From Piromyces finnis (Eukaryota; Neocallimastigomycota; Neocallimastigomycetes; Neocallimastigales; Neocallimastigaceae), in assembly GCA_002104945.1 (NCBI GenBank), contig MCFH01000079.1, positions 1 to 64,000 on the forward strand: 64,000 bases of DNA, read 5' to 3'. Shown here piece by piece: positions 1-10,456 of this stretch; positions within the stretch are counted from its first letter, which is position 1; each line of letters opens with the position of its first letter. The translations under genes and the position numbers were made by a program. Under the pieces are notes generated by a model, which saw nothing but the letters and a program-made list of their open reading frames with translations, was not told the origin of the DNA and ran no database searches.

Positions 1-2676
1 AATATTACTTTTAAAAAAAATATAAAGCATAAAATATATACAATATATTTTTTATTTTCATCAATAATATTTTAAAATGAAAATATTTTGGATTTAATCT
101 CAAAATTCTAGTTTATATTTAAAAAAAAAAAAAAAAAATTACCATATCTTCAGAATTTTCTTTATTCATTATTTTTAAAATTATTTTAATTGAAATGTGT
201 AATTAATAATACAGAATTAACTATCACCTTACGAAATTATAATTTTATTTTATATTGAATAATCTTTTAATTTTACTTGATTATTTCAATTTCTTTTTAA
301 GTATTCAATTTGAATAAAAATTATATAATATTTTATTCCTGAATTAAAATCAATTAATATCAGTAAATGTAATACTATTAAGAATTTGATTATCCTTATT
401 GAACTCGGAAATTAACAATGCTTAACTTTTTGATTTTAAACTATTATTTATCAAATTATTTAAATTATAATTGTGGAATTAACACTTTATAAAAAAAGAT
501 AAAAAAATAAAAAAAAAAAAAAAAAAGAATTTTAACTATTTTAATATTAAATATTTAAAAAGTTTTTATTGGTAGATTATTTATTAATATCAATTTTAAA
601 ATATTATTATTTAAAGTTTAATTCAAAAATTCGTTTTTAATTAATATATTAAATGATATAATATTGATTATTACAATTAAATTTAAATATTAAATATAAA
701 AAAAAATGATAAATATAAAAAAGTTTTGTCTTGTTATATATTAAATATAATAATGATTCTATAATGACTTTACTATCATTTTTATTTTAATAAGTTTTTT
801 ATTCATTTTGTTATATTCTTCTTCACTTTTTCTTTTTAAACTACAAAAAAAAAAATTTTTATATGATTTTGGATTTAGAGTACAAGTAACATTTAATTGT
901 TTCATTTTTATTTTCTTTAATTTTTCTTGTTCCACAAAAATTAAATGAATACTCAATATATTGTTATATATTGGATAATATAATATATTAATATATTAAA
1001 ATTTCCTTTATGACCTTTATAGAATTAATTAAAAATTAGTCAAAAGAATCCAACTTTAATATAATAATAATATATGAAATCGTTATTTGTTAAAAATTAA
1101 TTTTAAGGGTTTTAAAAAATCAAATATAATTTTTGAATATATTAAATAAAATATTAAAATTTTAACAATGATTTTAATATTAATTAAAGTTTTAAAATTT
1201 TATTTAATAATTTTTTTTAACAAATTTATAGTCAAAAAGTAATGATGAAAAAAAGGTAAATGGAGTAGCATTATTATTGCCATTATTACTATTATTATTA
1301 TTACTTTGATAAAAAAAAGATTATTTTTCTAATAGTATTTTATGAGATTTAATAAAAATAAAAAACTTTATTAAATAGAGACATTTCTTTTTAATATTAA
1401 AAGAATGAAACATTATTGTATTGATAACTGATGAATATAATAAATAAAATGATAAATATTATTTTAAATAGTATAATAAAAGTTATAATAAAATGATAAA
1501 TATAATTTTAAATAATATAATAATAGTTATAAAGCACTTTTTTAAATATTCATTTTTTATTTTATTATAATAGATCAATAATATTAAAAACATTAAAATT
1601 ATTTGTTTTTACATAAATTATTTCAAAGGTTGCACAATTACCAATAAAGAATGTTACCAAATGCCACAGATTAAAAATGTTACATTTATCTTTTTTTACC
1701 CTTTTATTTTAAAAGTGGATTTATGACAAACCATATAAAATCAATAAAATTCATACTAGTAAAGTCTTTATTGTTGTAACTTTTGAAATTTCATAGCATA
1801 TTATGAATGATTTTAAAATTATATATATATATTAAGATACATATTTTTTTATGTATCATACTATAATGATTAAATAAAAATTACCTAAACATCATTTTAA
1901 TATTTGGGGAAAAAAAAAACAATGATAAAAAATAATTAGCGTTTTATATCAAACATCTTCAGGTATTATGGATTTTTAGTAAGCTTTTGAATAGACATAA
2001 TTTGAGTATAGTAATTAAAGAAGGAAGGCTGTTATTATTTTTTTAGATATTCAAATAATTCTTACACTTTTGTGTTATGGATTGTACATTTTATCTATTT
2101 AGTATTATTATGAAAAAAATTTATTATATTTTATAATATATTCCAATATATTATTTAAAATATATTATCAACTTTTATAAAATATAATTAAATATATACA
2201 TAATATAATAAAATATAATAAAAATATATATATATTAAATTTTAATATTAATTAAAATTTCAAATTTATATTAAAAAAGAAATTTTAAAAAGTGGCAATA
2301 TTAAAAAATGGACATGGTTTATATTTATTGTAGAAAGTATTACTGATAAAACTAGAATTTATAAATAGGTATCATTATTGTAATGAGTTGAAGTATAAAA
2401 CATTCTTTTTGAAAAAAGAAAAGAGAAATCTTCATATAATTTCTTATTAACAAATATTATAATTGTTTAACCATATTACAAGTGAAAACCTCAAAGAGAC
2501 TATATTTTACAAAATAAAAAAAAGTCTTTGGACACACCTCATATAAAATAAAAGATACATTAAATGTTTATTATATTAAATATTATTATTTTTTTAATAT
2601 ATTAACAAATAATAATTAAAATTTAAATATAAAACCTTAATTAAAAATAAAGTATATAAAAGGAAAGAATTGCTTT

Positions 2677-2709
<33 letters not shown>

Positions 2710-2747
2710 ATTTTTTATTTTAATTTTTAATTAGAAAATACAAGAAA
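1..2747. other. AT-rich intergenic spacer
   Basis: No convincing gene. Composition is almost entirely A and T, with many homopolymer tracts and short ORFs of biased composition (F, K, I, N) that have no protein character. Around 1435-1535 a sequence of about 56 bases occurs twice in imperfect tandem. A long poly-T tract (about 2676-2708) lies just ahead of the ankyrin gene. Confidence 0.7.
2653..2662 (+). promoter_or_regulatory. Possible TATA box of the ankyrin gene
   Basis: TATATAAAAG lies about 85 bases before the ATG at 2748, followed by the poly-T tract at 2676-2708. It fits the TATA consensus well, but such strings arise easily by chance in this AT-rich DNA. Confidence 0.3.
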
Positions 2748-5156
2748 ATGATTAATTCAGGAAAACCTTTACAGCAAATAAGATCTAATATTGCTACATG
2801 TTTAATAAAGAGAAAAAATAACAAGACATGTCATGATACTAGATTAATCAAAAGAGTCAAAGAAACCCCCAATAAGCAAGAACAAAAGTTAATGAACATT
2901 ATCCGTTCTAATAATGTAGCAAAATTAGAAAGATATTTAAAAAAGCACAACATTATATTAAACGAAATAATGAAAGCAACAAAATTGAAATTTCATGATG
3001 GTTTGATATTAAGTACTAATTTTAATCCATTACTTATTTCATTAGAACAAAAATGTTCTGTAGATATGATAGAGTATATAGTTAACAAATGCCAATTTGA
3101 ACAAAGCAGTAACAAAACAAAAATTTGTTATTTAGCCTTTGCATTATACAAAAATAATTTCGAAGGTGTTAATGTATTATTAAAATATAATATCGAGTTA
3201 AAAGATAATATTATTATTCTTTTATATAACCTCAAAATACTCAATGAAGAAAATTTAAATTTTATTTTAGACAAAGGAATTGATATCTGTTATATAAATG
3301 ACTTTTTAGATATGTTGGCAAATAAGGGTAATATTTCTAGTAATGATATAAAATATATTTGCATAATAGTAAAGAATAAAGACTACAAAATTAGTATTGA
3401 TGAGGAATTATATGTAATAGCAATAGCGTTAAAAAATGATGATTTATTAAGAAATTTATTTTTTAATGACAATAGTGATAAATTTGATATTATTCATAAA
3501 ATTAATAAGTATAAGTTGCTAGAAGAAGTTTTAGATTTAGGAATTAAATATAATTACAGAAAAAAAAATGAAAAGGTAAAAAATAATTTTTTTGAATTCT
3601 TAAAAAAAATATTGAACTATAAAGAAGCATTTACTTATCAAGACTTAGTTTCAGAAGAAAATATCAGGAAAATGCAAAGGATTGATATATCTAATATTAT
3701 GAAGTTAATAATTGATACATCATTAGATATTTTTTTAAAAGCTAAAGAAGAAGTAAATAAGGAAAATTATTTCAAATATATAAATACTATTTTTTCAAGA
3801 GCCATTGAAAATTCATATATTAAATTAATAGAATATTTACTACTCTGTATAGACCATAAAAAAATATTAAATATAGATGATGCTACTAAAAATATAATCA
3901 ATTTTGTTGATTATAGAAATTCTACACCATTAAAACATGCAATTAAATATTCTTCATATGAAGTGGCAAAATACTTAATAGATCATAAAGCAGACATGGA
4001 ACATATTAATAAAGGAGAATCAGCATTAATGTATTCAATTAAATTAAGAAATATAGAAATTACTAAATTATTGATTGAATCAGGTGCTAATGTTAACTAT
4101 GTACAAGAAGAAACTGGCATGTCAGTATTAATGTATTCAATTAAATTTAAAAATCTAAAAATTATTAAATTATTGATTGAATCAGGTGCTAATGTTAACT
4201 ATGTACAAGAAGAAACTGGCATATCAGTATTAATGTATTCAATTGAATTTGAAAATCAAGCAATTACTAAATTATTGATTGAATCAGGTGCTAATGTTAA
4301 CTATGTACAAGAAGAAACTGGCATATCAGTATTAATGTATTCAATTAAATTTAAAAATCTAAAAATTATTAAATTATTGATTGAATCAGGTGCTGATGTT
4401 AATTTTAATCTGAAAAATAATAAATCATTGTTAATGCATGTCATTGATTTAGCTTCAGATAAGGTGTTTAAAGATGAATATATTTGTGATTATGAGTGCA
4501 ATTTAAATGATGGATTTTTATTGCCATGTGAGTTTGTTCCTATAGCTCCAAATGAGAAATTTTTATTTCCATCTGAAAAAAGCTATAAATTTTGTTATAA
4601 AAATTTATTGTCTCTATTGATAAATAATAACGCTAATATTGATTACATATATATAAATATGAACACTCCCAAACGATTATTAACATACACAATTGAAAAT
4701 CATAAATATGAGATTGCAAAATATTTAATTAAGTGTGGAGCAGATGTCTTTGCTGAAGACGAAAACGACAATATTTTAACAGACCTCATAAATAATATTA
4801 ATAAATTAGAAGACATCAAAAATGAAGATAGTTCCGACTACGATTGTAACATCTCAACTTATATTGATCTTTTTAAATTTATTGTTAGAACACATTTTCA
4901 AAAACATAATCCAGATATTTTCCAAAAATATATGGATTATGGTATATTAGAATTAATTATTCAAAATGGGCAAGAGGAATTACTAAAGATTTTAGTTGAT
5001 AATAAATTTAATTGTACTACGACGGATAAAAATAATAAAACAATATTTCATTATGCGGTTGAAAATAAACAAAAAAATATTTTAGATTACTTAATGCATA
5101 CTCAAAACGCTTTACATATGCTAGATGATTTATGTAAAGAAATTCTTTTAAATTGA
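2748..5156 (+). CDS. Ankyrin-repeat protein, 802 aa, no introns
   Basis: Single uninterrupted frame from an ATG to TGA. The N-terminal ~380 residues are Lys/Asn/Ile-rich and probably hold degenerate ankyrin helices. Clear ankyrin repeats start near residue 390 (NSTPLKHAI...) and run to about 560, with the pattern S-x-L-M-Y-S-I ... I-x-K-L-L-I-E-S-G-A-N-V-N. A Cys-containing insert follows, then further repeats near 640-700 and 765-795. Four central repeats are nearly identical, with a 35-residue period instead of the usual 33 because of a Q-E-E-T-G insertion. No signal peptide, membrane segment or extra domain is visible. Ankyrin repeats mediate protein binding; the partner is unknown. Large intronless ankyrin proteins of this kind are abundant in anaerobic gut fungi. 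The fold is secure, the role is not. Confidence 0.92.
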   Translation: MINSGKPLQQIRSNIATCLIKRKNNKTCHDTRLIKRVKETPNKQEQKLMNIIRSNNVAKLERYLKKHNIILNEIMKATKLKFHDGLILSTNFNPLLISLEQKCSVDMIEYIVNKCQFEQSSNKTKICYLAFALYKNNFEGVNVLLKYNIELKDNIIILLYNLKILNEENLNFILDKGIDICYINDFLDMLANKGNISSNDIKYICIIVKNKDYKISIDEELYVIAIALKNDDLLRNLFFNDNSDKFDIIHKINKYKLLEEVLDLGIKYNYRKKNEKVKNNFFEFLKKILNYKEAFTYQDLVSEENIRKMQRIDISNIMKLIIDTSLDIFLKAKEEVNKENYFKYINTIFSRAIENSYIKLIEYLLLCIDHKKILNIDDATKNIINFVDYRNSTPLKHAIKYSSYEVAKYLIDHKADMEHINKGESALMYSIKLRNIEITKLLIESGANVNYVQEETGMSVLMYSIKFKNLKIIKLLIESGANVNYVQEETGISVLMYSIEFENQAITKLLIESGANVNYVQEETGISVLMYSIKFKNLKIIKLLIESGADVNFNLKNNKSLLMHVIDLASDKVFKDEYICDYECNLNDGFLLPCEFVPIAPNEKFLFPSEKSYKFCYKNLLSLLINNNANIDYIYINMNTPKRLLTYTIENHKYEIAKYLIKCGADVFAEDENDNILTDLINNINKLEDIKNEDSSDYDCNISTYIDLFKFIVRTHFQKHNPDIFQKYMDYGILELIIQNGQEELLKILVDNKFNCTTTDKNNKTIFHYAVENKQKNILDYLMHTQNALHMLDDLCKEILLN
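4030..4410 (+). repeat. Four near-identical 105-bp ankyrin repeat units
   Basis: The coding DNA for the core repeats (unit from LMYSI to the next LMYSI, 35 codons) recurs with few nucleotide changes, including at synonymous positions. This indicates recent duplication or gene conversion rather than conservation by selection on the protein alone. Confidence 0.85.
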
Positions 5157-6239
5157 AACATAAATGCAATAATGGTTTATAAAAAAGAAAATTAAAATGA
5201 TATAAAAATTCTAATATTCATTAATCCATTCCTGGTAGTTAAAATTGTATATAAATTTTAATAATTATGAATCCATTCCTAGCAGTTATAATTGTATATA
5301 AATTTTAATATTTCTTTTAACTATCTGGAACGAATTAATTGATATTAAATATCTATCTAATATCTATTTTTTATGAGTAACAATAAATTCCATAATTTTT
5401 TTGTTACCATACAGAATTTTCTTAAAAGTCATTTATAATAAATGGATTTGATTAATAATAATATTATTATTATTAATTCTATATAAAATGAAACTTATGA
5501 TAATGAAATATCTTTATCCCAAATTTTCATTTTATCTAATAATTAAAACATATCCATTAATAAAATATTCTACAATACTATACTAAATATATAAAATAAA
5601 TATTATACAATAAAAAAAAGAAAAAAGGTAATTATATTATAATAATATATTGCTATAGGGTTAAATGCAATTTTATTTATATTATTTAAATAAACAATTG
5701 CATTAAAACCACTAAAGTAATTATTAAATAATATTAAATATATAAGTATATTAATAAATATAATAACACATTTTAAAGGAATAGTATATTTAATAATATA
5801 CTACTTATAATATATGATAAATACAAATATATATATATTATACAAATATATTTTTAAAGAATCTTATTTATACAATATATATGTTTATTTTTAAAAATAA
5901 TGGTTAAAAAAAAAAAAAACCAATATTCCTAAAAATATAGCATATTTACGAAAATTATTCAAAAGGAAATATTAAATATATACATTTAAAAAAAAAAAAA
6001 AAAAAAATAGAATAAAAAAAATCTGTATAATAAAAATAATATAAATAAAATATCATAAAAAAAAATTAAACTTTGAAATCGTTTTAAAAATAAAAATTAT
6101 GCTTTTTATTTATACATATATATTACTATTTCTTTAACGATTATATAGCTAATAAAAAATTTATATTAAATATTCCTTTAATCATTTTATATAAAATAAA
6201 ACCTTTTTTTTTAAGACTAGGAAAATAGTACACTTCTTG
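5157..6239. other. AT-rich spacer with a 47-bp tandem duplication
   Basis: No gene seen. A segment containing AATCCATTCCT begins at 5223 and again at 5270 (period 47) and continues with near-identical sequence to about 5310. The rest is poly-A/T and TATA-like strings. Confidence 0.7.
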
Positions 6240-7890
6240 TATTTATTTATTTAATTTGTGATTTTACGTTATATTAGGTGATAATACATATTGAGATAAT
6301 AAATGATAAATAAAAATAATAAAATATAAATATAAAATAATACAAAATAATCATTTAAGTTGCATAAAAGTTCAATGAACTTTGCAATTTGTCCTGTGTG
6401 GGATTGGTCCCTACCTAATAACTTAAATGAAATAAAAAAGAGAACATCAAGTATGATAGTGTGGTATTTCACTAAATTCTCCCATGAGTTCAGAATGTTT
6501 TCATTCGAAGAAAAGTAAAAAGATCGCCAAGAAAGCAAAGTAAAAAAGTTCTGTATTCAGAGAATGCAGAACATTTTAAAATCCAATGATAAAAAGATTG
6601 TTCCTCATATTCGCAATATAGACAGACACAAGGGCAGTCGGGAGTAACTCTATTACTAGCAATAGCAACTCTGGTAGTATTTTCATAACCGCATCAAATA
6701 CAAATAATCCAAGTAATTCCTAAGTGGGGTTTGTTGATACTGATACGTATTAGGCAAGTTGAATTAAGTAATTCGTTGTCCTGAGGGCTTTATTTTCATT
6801 ATTTAGGCTACTATTATTCCAATAATGTTCTATAGTATCTTTAGTACCTTTAATATTTATTTTCATAAGTTTCTCATGTAGAAAATATAATCTTTGGCTC
6901 AAGATTAATGAGCCATGGGAGGAATAGATCGGACGAGATCTTTAATAATACAGTCTAATTTTCTCCATTTAACAAAGCATTTCGCTTATTGAGTAGCACA
7001 AATACCTGAAAGTGTTGAAATCCTCAAATCCCTTGTAAGAACATTTAGACTAATAAATGAATTTCGTTCCAAAATAAAATCCTTGTTATATAGACTTTTA
7101 TTGTGAAAGCTATTGACACTCCATAAAACAGCAGTATTGATGGGAGATTGGACTCTGCGAGTTCTATTTTTGTTGAGACCAAGTAATGAAACATCATAAG
7201 AGACTTTACTTAAAATATAGAAATGAATGACTATATTTTTTAAACCAATAGGAACACAATTGTTAGTAAGAAAGCTCTTAAAAAAGAATAAAAAATTTTG
7301 AACTTTTTTACATACTTGATAAAATAGGAAACAGAGAAAGATCTTTGTTGAATGGGATTCCAAGATAGCAAGAAACCTTTGAAATCGAGTACCTACCGAT
7401 GTAAACTGTTGGGTCTACATAACTAGGGGATCTATTAAAATTGATATGGTTACACACTTGTTTATTCCAAAGGACATTTCATTTAAACTAGCCCCAATCA
7501 AGAACTAAATTAAGCATCTTTTGAAGGTTCTTCTCGCTAGGAGTAATCAGAACAATAGCATCAGCAAAAAGGCCACCACAGTAATGTTTATTTCCTAAAC
7601 TAATACCAAGCCTTTCACATTTATTTAAAATATCGTTGATGAAGAGATTAAATAGTATAGGAGAAAGAAGACTTCCTTGTCTTACACCGCGGTTGATAGG
7701 AAATTCATTAGAGGAACATATCCAAGAAACGTACATTAACTTTTGAGGTAGGGGAAAAATTATTGAGAAAATCAAAACATTTTCCCCGTATACCTAATTT
7801 ATAAAACTTTGTAAGGATATTAAATATAGGAACAGAATCATATGCTTTTTTGAGGTCAATTAAAGCAACATAAATGGCTTTTCCATGAAA
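6240..7890 (-). mobile_element. Fossil LINE fragment, divergent family
   Basis: Degenerate non-LTR retrotransposon, 5'-truncated inside the reverse transcriptase. On the minus strand I can read, in several frames: an RT fingers/palm stretch (A-L-I-D-L-K-K-A-Y-D-S-V-P near 7830), then G-V-R-Q-G-S-L-L-S-P-I-L-F-N-L-F-I-N-D at 7600-7710, and the catalytic box degraded to F-A-D-A (intact element: F-A-D-D). A post-RT segment follows at 6986-7363 and a zinc-binding remnant (C-P-C-V-C-L-Y-C ... H-W-I-L-K-C) near 6590-6650. Similarity to the intact LINE at 38.9-44.4 kb is clear at protein level but low at DNA level, so this is an older or separate family. It is inactive: multiple frameshifts and stops, and a lost catalytic Asp. 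Confidence 0.85.
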
Positions 7891-7949
7891 AAGAAAATAA
7901 TTAAATAAATTAAATATACTTTAATTTATTAAGAATGAATATAAGCTAA

Positions 7950-8055
7950 AATAAAAAAAAAAAAAAAGTATAATGGATTCTAGTCATGTTAACTAAAAAA
8001 GTAAAAAAGACGGTTATTACACTAAAGTAAAATATTGAATTTGATTTTCAATGAA
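7950..8055 (-). mobile_element. Older LINE 3'-UTR remnant, split by a younger insertion (left part)
   Basis: Diverged copy of the resident LINE 3' tail (compare ..GTATAATGTATTCTAG.. in the young copies with GTATAATGGATTCTAG here). It resumes at 8642 after the inserted copy. Together the two halves align with the 3' UTR of the intact LINE. Confidence 0.65.
8039..8055. repeat. Target-site duplication, left copy (17 bp)
   Basis: ATTTGATTTTCAATGAA occurs here and at 8642-8658, exactly flanking the poly-T tract and the truncated 5' end of the LINE copy between them. Confidence 0.9.
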
Positions 8056-8641
8056 TTTTTTTTTTTTTTTTTTTTTTTTAACGGCATCAAATATTTTAAA
8101 CTTTATTATTAATTTAATTAAAATTATAATACATGTAATATAAAAATTAAAATAAAATAAAAATAAAAAAAATATGTTTAAATAAACACAAATGAATAAA
8201 AATAGGGTATAATGTATTCTAGTAATTTTAATTAAAGTAAGAAAGCCACTATTATACTAAAGTATAATAATTGTATTTGACTTCCAATGGGACACCGAGC
8301 CAAAGATCAAAATTTTGTCATGGAACAAAATTATGATCTCCATTGGTTGCGCTGGCCCTCCTGGCCTGTCTTACTGTTTCTTCAGCATTGACGCTCTTGG
8401 ATGTTGCTTCAAACCTTTTGAACATTGACCATTGCTGGCCAATAGCAAAAGGCATGATTTTGGTTAGAAGTTCCGCGGTTACCGTCAAGAATGGTGTTCC
8501 TTCATTAGTACCAGATTGAATCTGACGCTTACAAAGTTCTTTCCATTCCCTTGAATTGTAATTAATATTGTTAAAACTTCTTCCCCCAAGAAGGAATTTA
8601 AATATTTTACTGCACACACTAGAATAATCATACACATTAAT
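8056..8641 (-). mobile_element. 5'-truncated young LINE copy (about 586 bp)
   Basis: Oriented on the minus strand: poly-A tail seen as 24 T at 8056-8079, 3' UTR, then the last ~105 codons of the LINE ORF (8318-8635, from MYDYSSVCSKIFKFLLGG to the stop). It is almost identical in DNA to the two long LINE copies in this window, so insertion was recent. It is flanked by a 17-bp target-site duplication and has no reverse transcriptase, so it is dead on arrival. Confidence 0.93.
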
Positions 8642-8658
8642 ATTTGATTTTCAATGAA
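8642..8658. repeat. Target-site duplication, right copy (17 bp)
   Basis: Second copy of ATTTGATTTTCAATGAA. Downstream sequence to about 8700 continues the older LINE 3' end interrupted at 8055. Confidence 0.9.
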
Positions 8659-9194
8659 ACTAAACTACCCAAATTAAATTTTGTTAAACTATAATTTATA
8701 GGAATTGTACTGGACCTATTGTCCTACCTTAATTATTAAAACAATACTTCCAAAACTATTTCCAAAATTATTTTAACTATTCAACCACTTTTTGTAAATT
8801 AAATCAAAAAATAAAAACATATTTATTTTTAATATTTTTTATTTTTTATTTTTTTATTTATTTTTTTTTTCTAGTTTATATTTACATTATAATATTCTTT
8901 ATATCTTTTTTATTATTATTGTTGTTGTTGTTGTTGTTGTTGTTATTATTATTATTATTAACTTTTCCTTCCTATTTAAATTTAAAAATAAATTATTTAA
9001 TTTTTATAATAGATATATATAAATAATAAAAATTGTTTTTTTTTTTTTTTAGTAAATGCGTCCTTTTTTTCATAAGGAATGATAATTTAAATTAATCATT
9101 TAATCTATTATTATGGCGTATTACGAATTATATTTATTTTTAATAAATATTATTATGATGAATGAATTTTTTTATAATAATAATTTAAAAAAAT
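8659..9194. other. AT-rich spacer
   Basis: Tail of the older LINE remnant, then a short GTT/ATT microsatellite (about 8920-8960) and poly-A/T tracts. This is the 3' flank of the Vip1-like gene, and no further gene is seen. Confidence 0.7.
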
Positions 9195-10456
9195 CTAATT
9201 TTGAGTAGTGTTGGCTTCAGCAGCAGCTGGAGCTGGAGTTTCTGAAGTAACAGATTCCTTAGATTCAGCAGCAACAGCAGCACTTGGAGCAGTTTCAGAT
9301 TCAGCAAGAGTAGCAGCACCTTCTGGAGAAGGCTTAAGAGTCTTAGACTTTTTAATTTTAATAGTTTCTTGAGTTACTTCATTAACTTTACCAATAACTT
9401 GAGTGTATACATCTTGAATCTTCTTTACTGGAGTACTTTGCTTAATGGTTTCAATAGTTGGTTGAGCAGCAGTTTTAGCAGCAGCAACTCTGGTTTGACC
9501 AGCAGTTCTAGCAGCAGAGACCTTTTCATTATTTTTGATTTCGTCTATCTTAGTATTGATAGCAGTAGTAGCCTTGGCTGTTTTTTCAGAAATACCATAT
9601 TTAGCATCAACAGATTTTCCAAGTTTCTTTGATTCTTCAACTAAGAGTTGGAATTTTTCTGTAACACCTAACTTAGTATCAACAGACTTACCAAGAGTTT
9701 CAGCCTTAATCATTGTATCAGCAATGAAATTGGCAAGCTTACTAGAACCAGAAGCTGGAGCATCAGCTGGAGCATCGGCGGCAGCAGCAACAGCTTCAAC
9801 AGATTCCTGTAATTTTTAAATAATAATATTATACAAATATGACATTATTAAATTTTTCCACTATTTATACCATTAAATATAACATTTATTATCAATATAT
9901 TAATTTATCCATTATTTACTCTAACAGTATCATCGTATTTCTTAACAATAATGTTACGATCATCAATTCTAGAGTTGTTTAATAAAACAGCGGTATCAAC
10001 AGCTATTATATATAATAATAATAAAAAATAATTATTATAAATACATTATTTAAATAACATAAAATTAATGTAACACTAATATAAAAATAAATAGAAAAAA
10101 TACATACAAGAAGCTAAAATTCAAATGCAAGATGGAGTTTTATATTTTTTGAATATTTTAAAAAAAAATAAATAATTTAATATAATTTTATTTAAAAATA
10201 ATAAAATAATTTCTTATTTTTTATTTCATTTTTTATTTCATTTATTGCTATTTATATATTATTTACCTTTGTCGAATAATAATAAAGCTTCAAAACCGTT
10301 TTCGACTTGAACAATTTCGTATTCAATAATATCTCCGCAGTATTGGAAAAAATCAATAACCTTCTTTTCAGTAGAATCTGGAGAAATGTTGGAAACTTGA
10401 ACAAGATTGGCGGTTTCAGCCATGTTAGTTGGATCAATCTTCTTAAAAGTGGCCAT
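9195..10456 (-). CDS. Vip1-like RRM protein, four exons, 296 aa
   Basis: Spliced gene: exons 10456-10267, 10113-10108, 10002-9920 and 9806-9195, all with GT...AG introns (donors GTAAAT, GTATGT, GTAAAT) and consistent phase, giving 296 aa. Residues ~15-90 form one RRM: the first strand is L-V-Q-V-S-N-I-S and the last strands end L-L-F-D-K, followed by A-S-S-V-D-T-A-V-L-L-N-N. The rest is a helical Ala/Lys-rich region with repeated L-G-K-S-V-D-x-K-x-G-[VI]-[TS]-E-K segments, then an acidic, Ala-rich tail. This is the architecture of the fungal Vip1 family (RRM plus helical C-terminus), whose molecular role is poorly defined; RNA binding is inferred from the RRM. The second exon is only 6 nt. 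Including it restores the normal loop length of the RRM (FDK-ASS-VDTAVLL). Confidence 0.85.
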
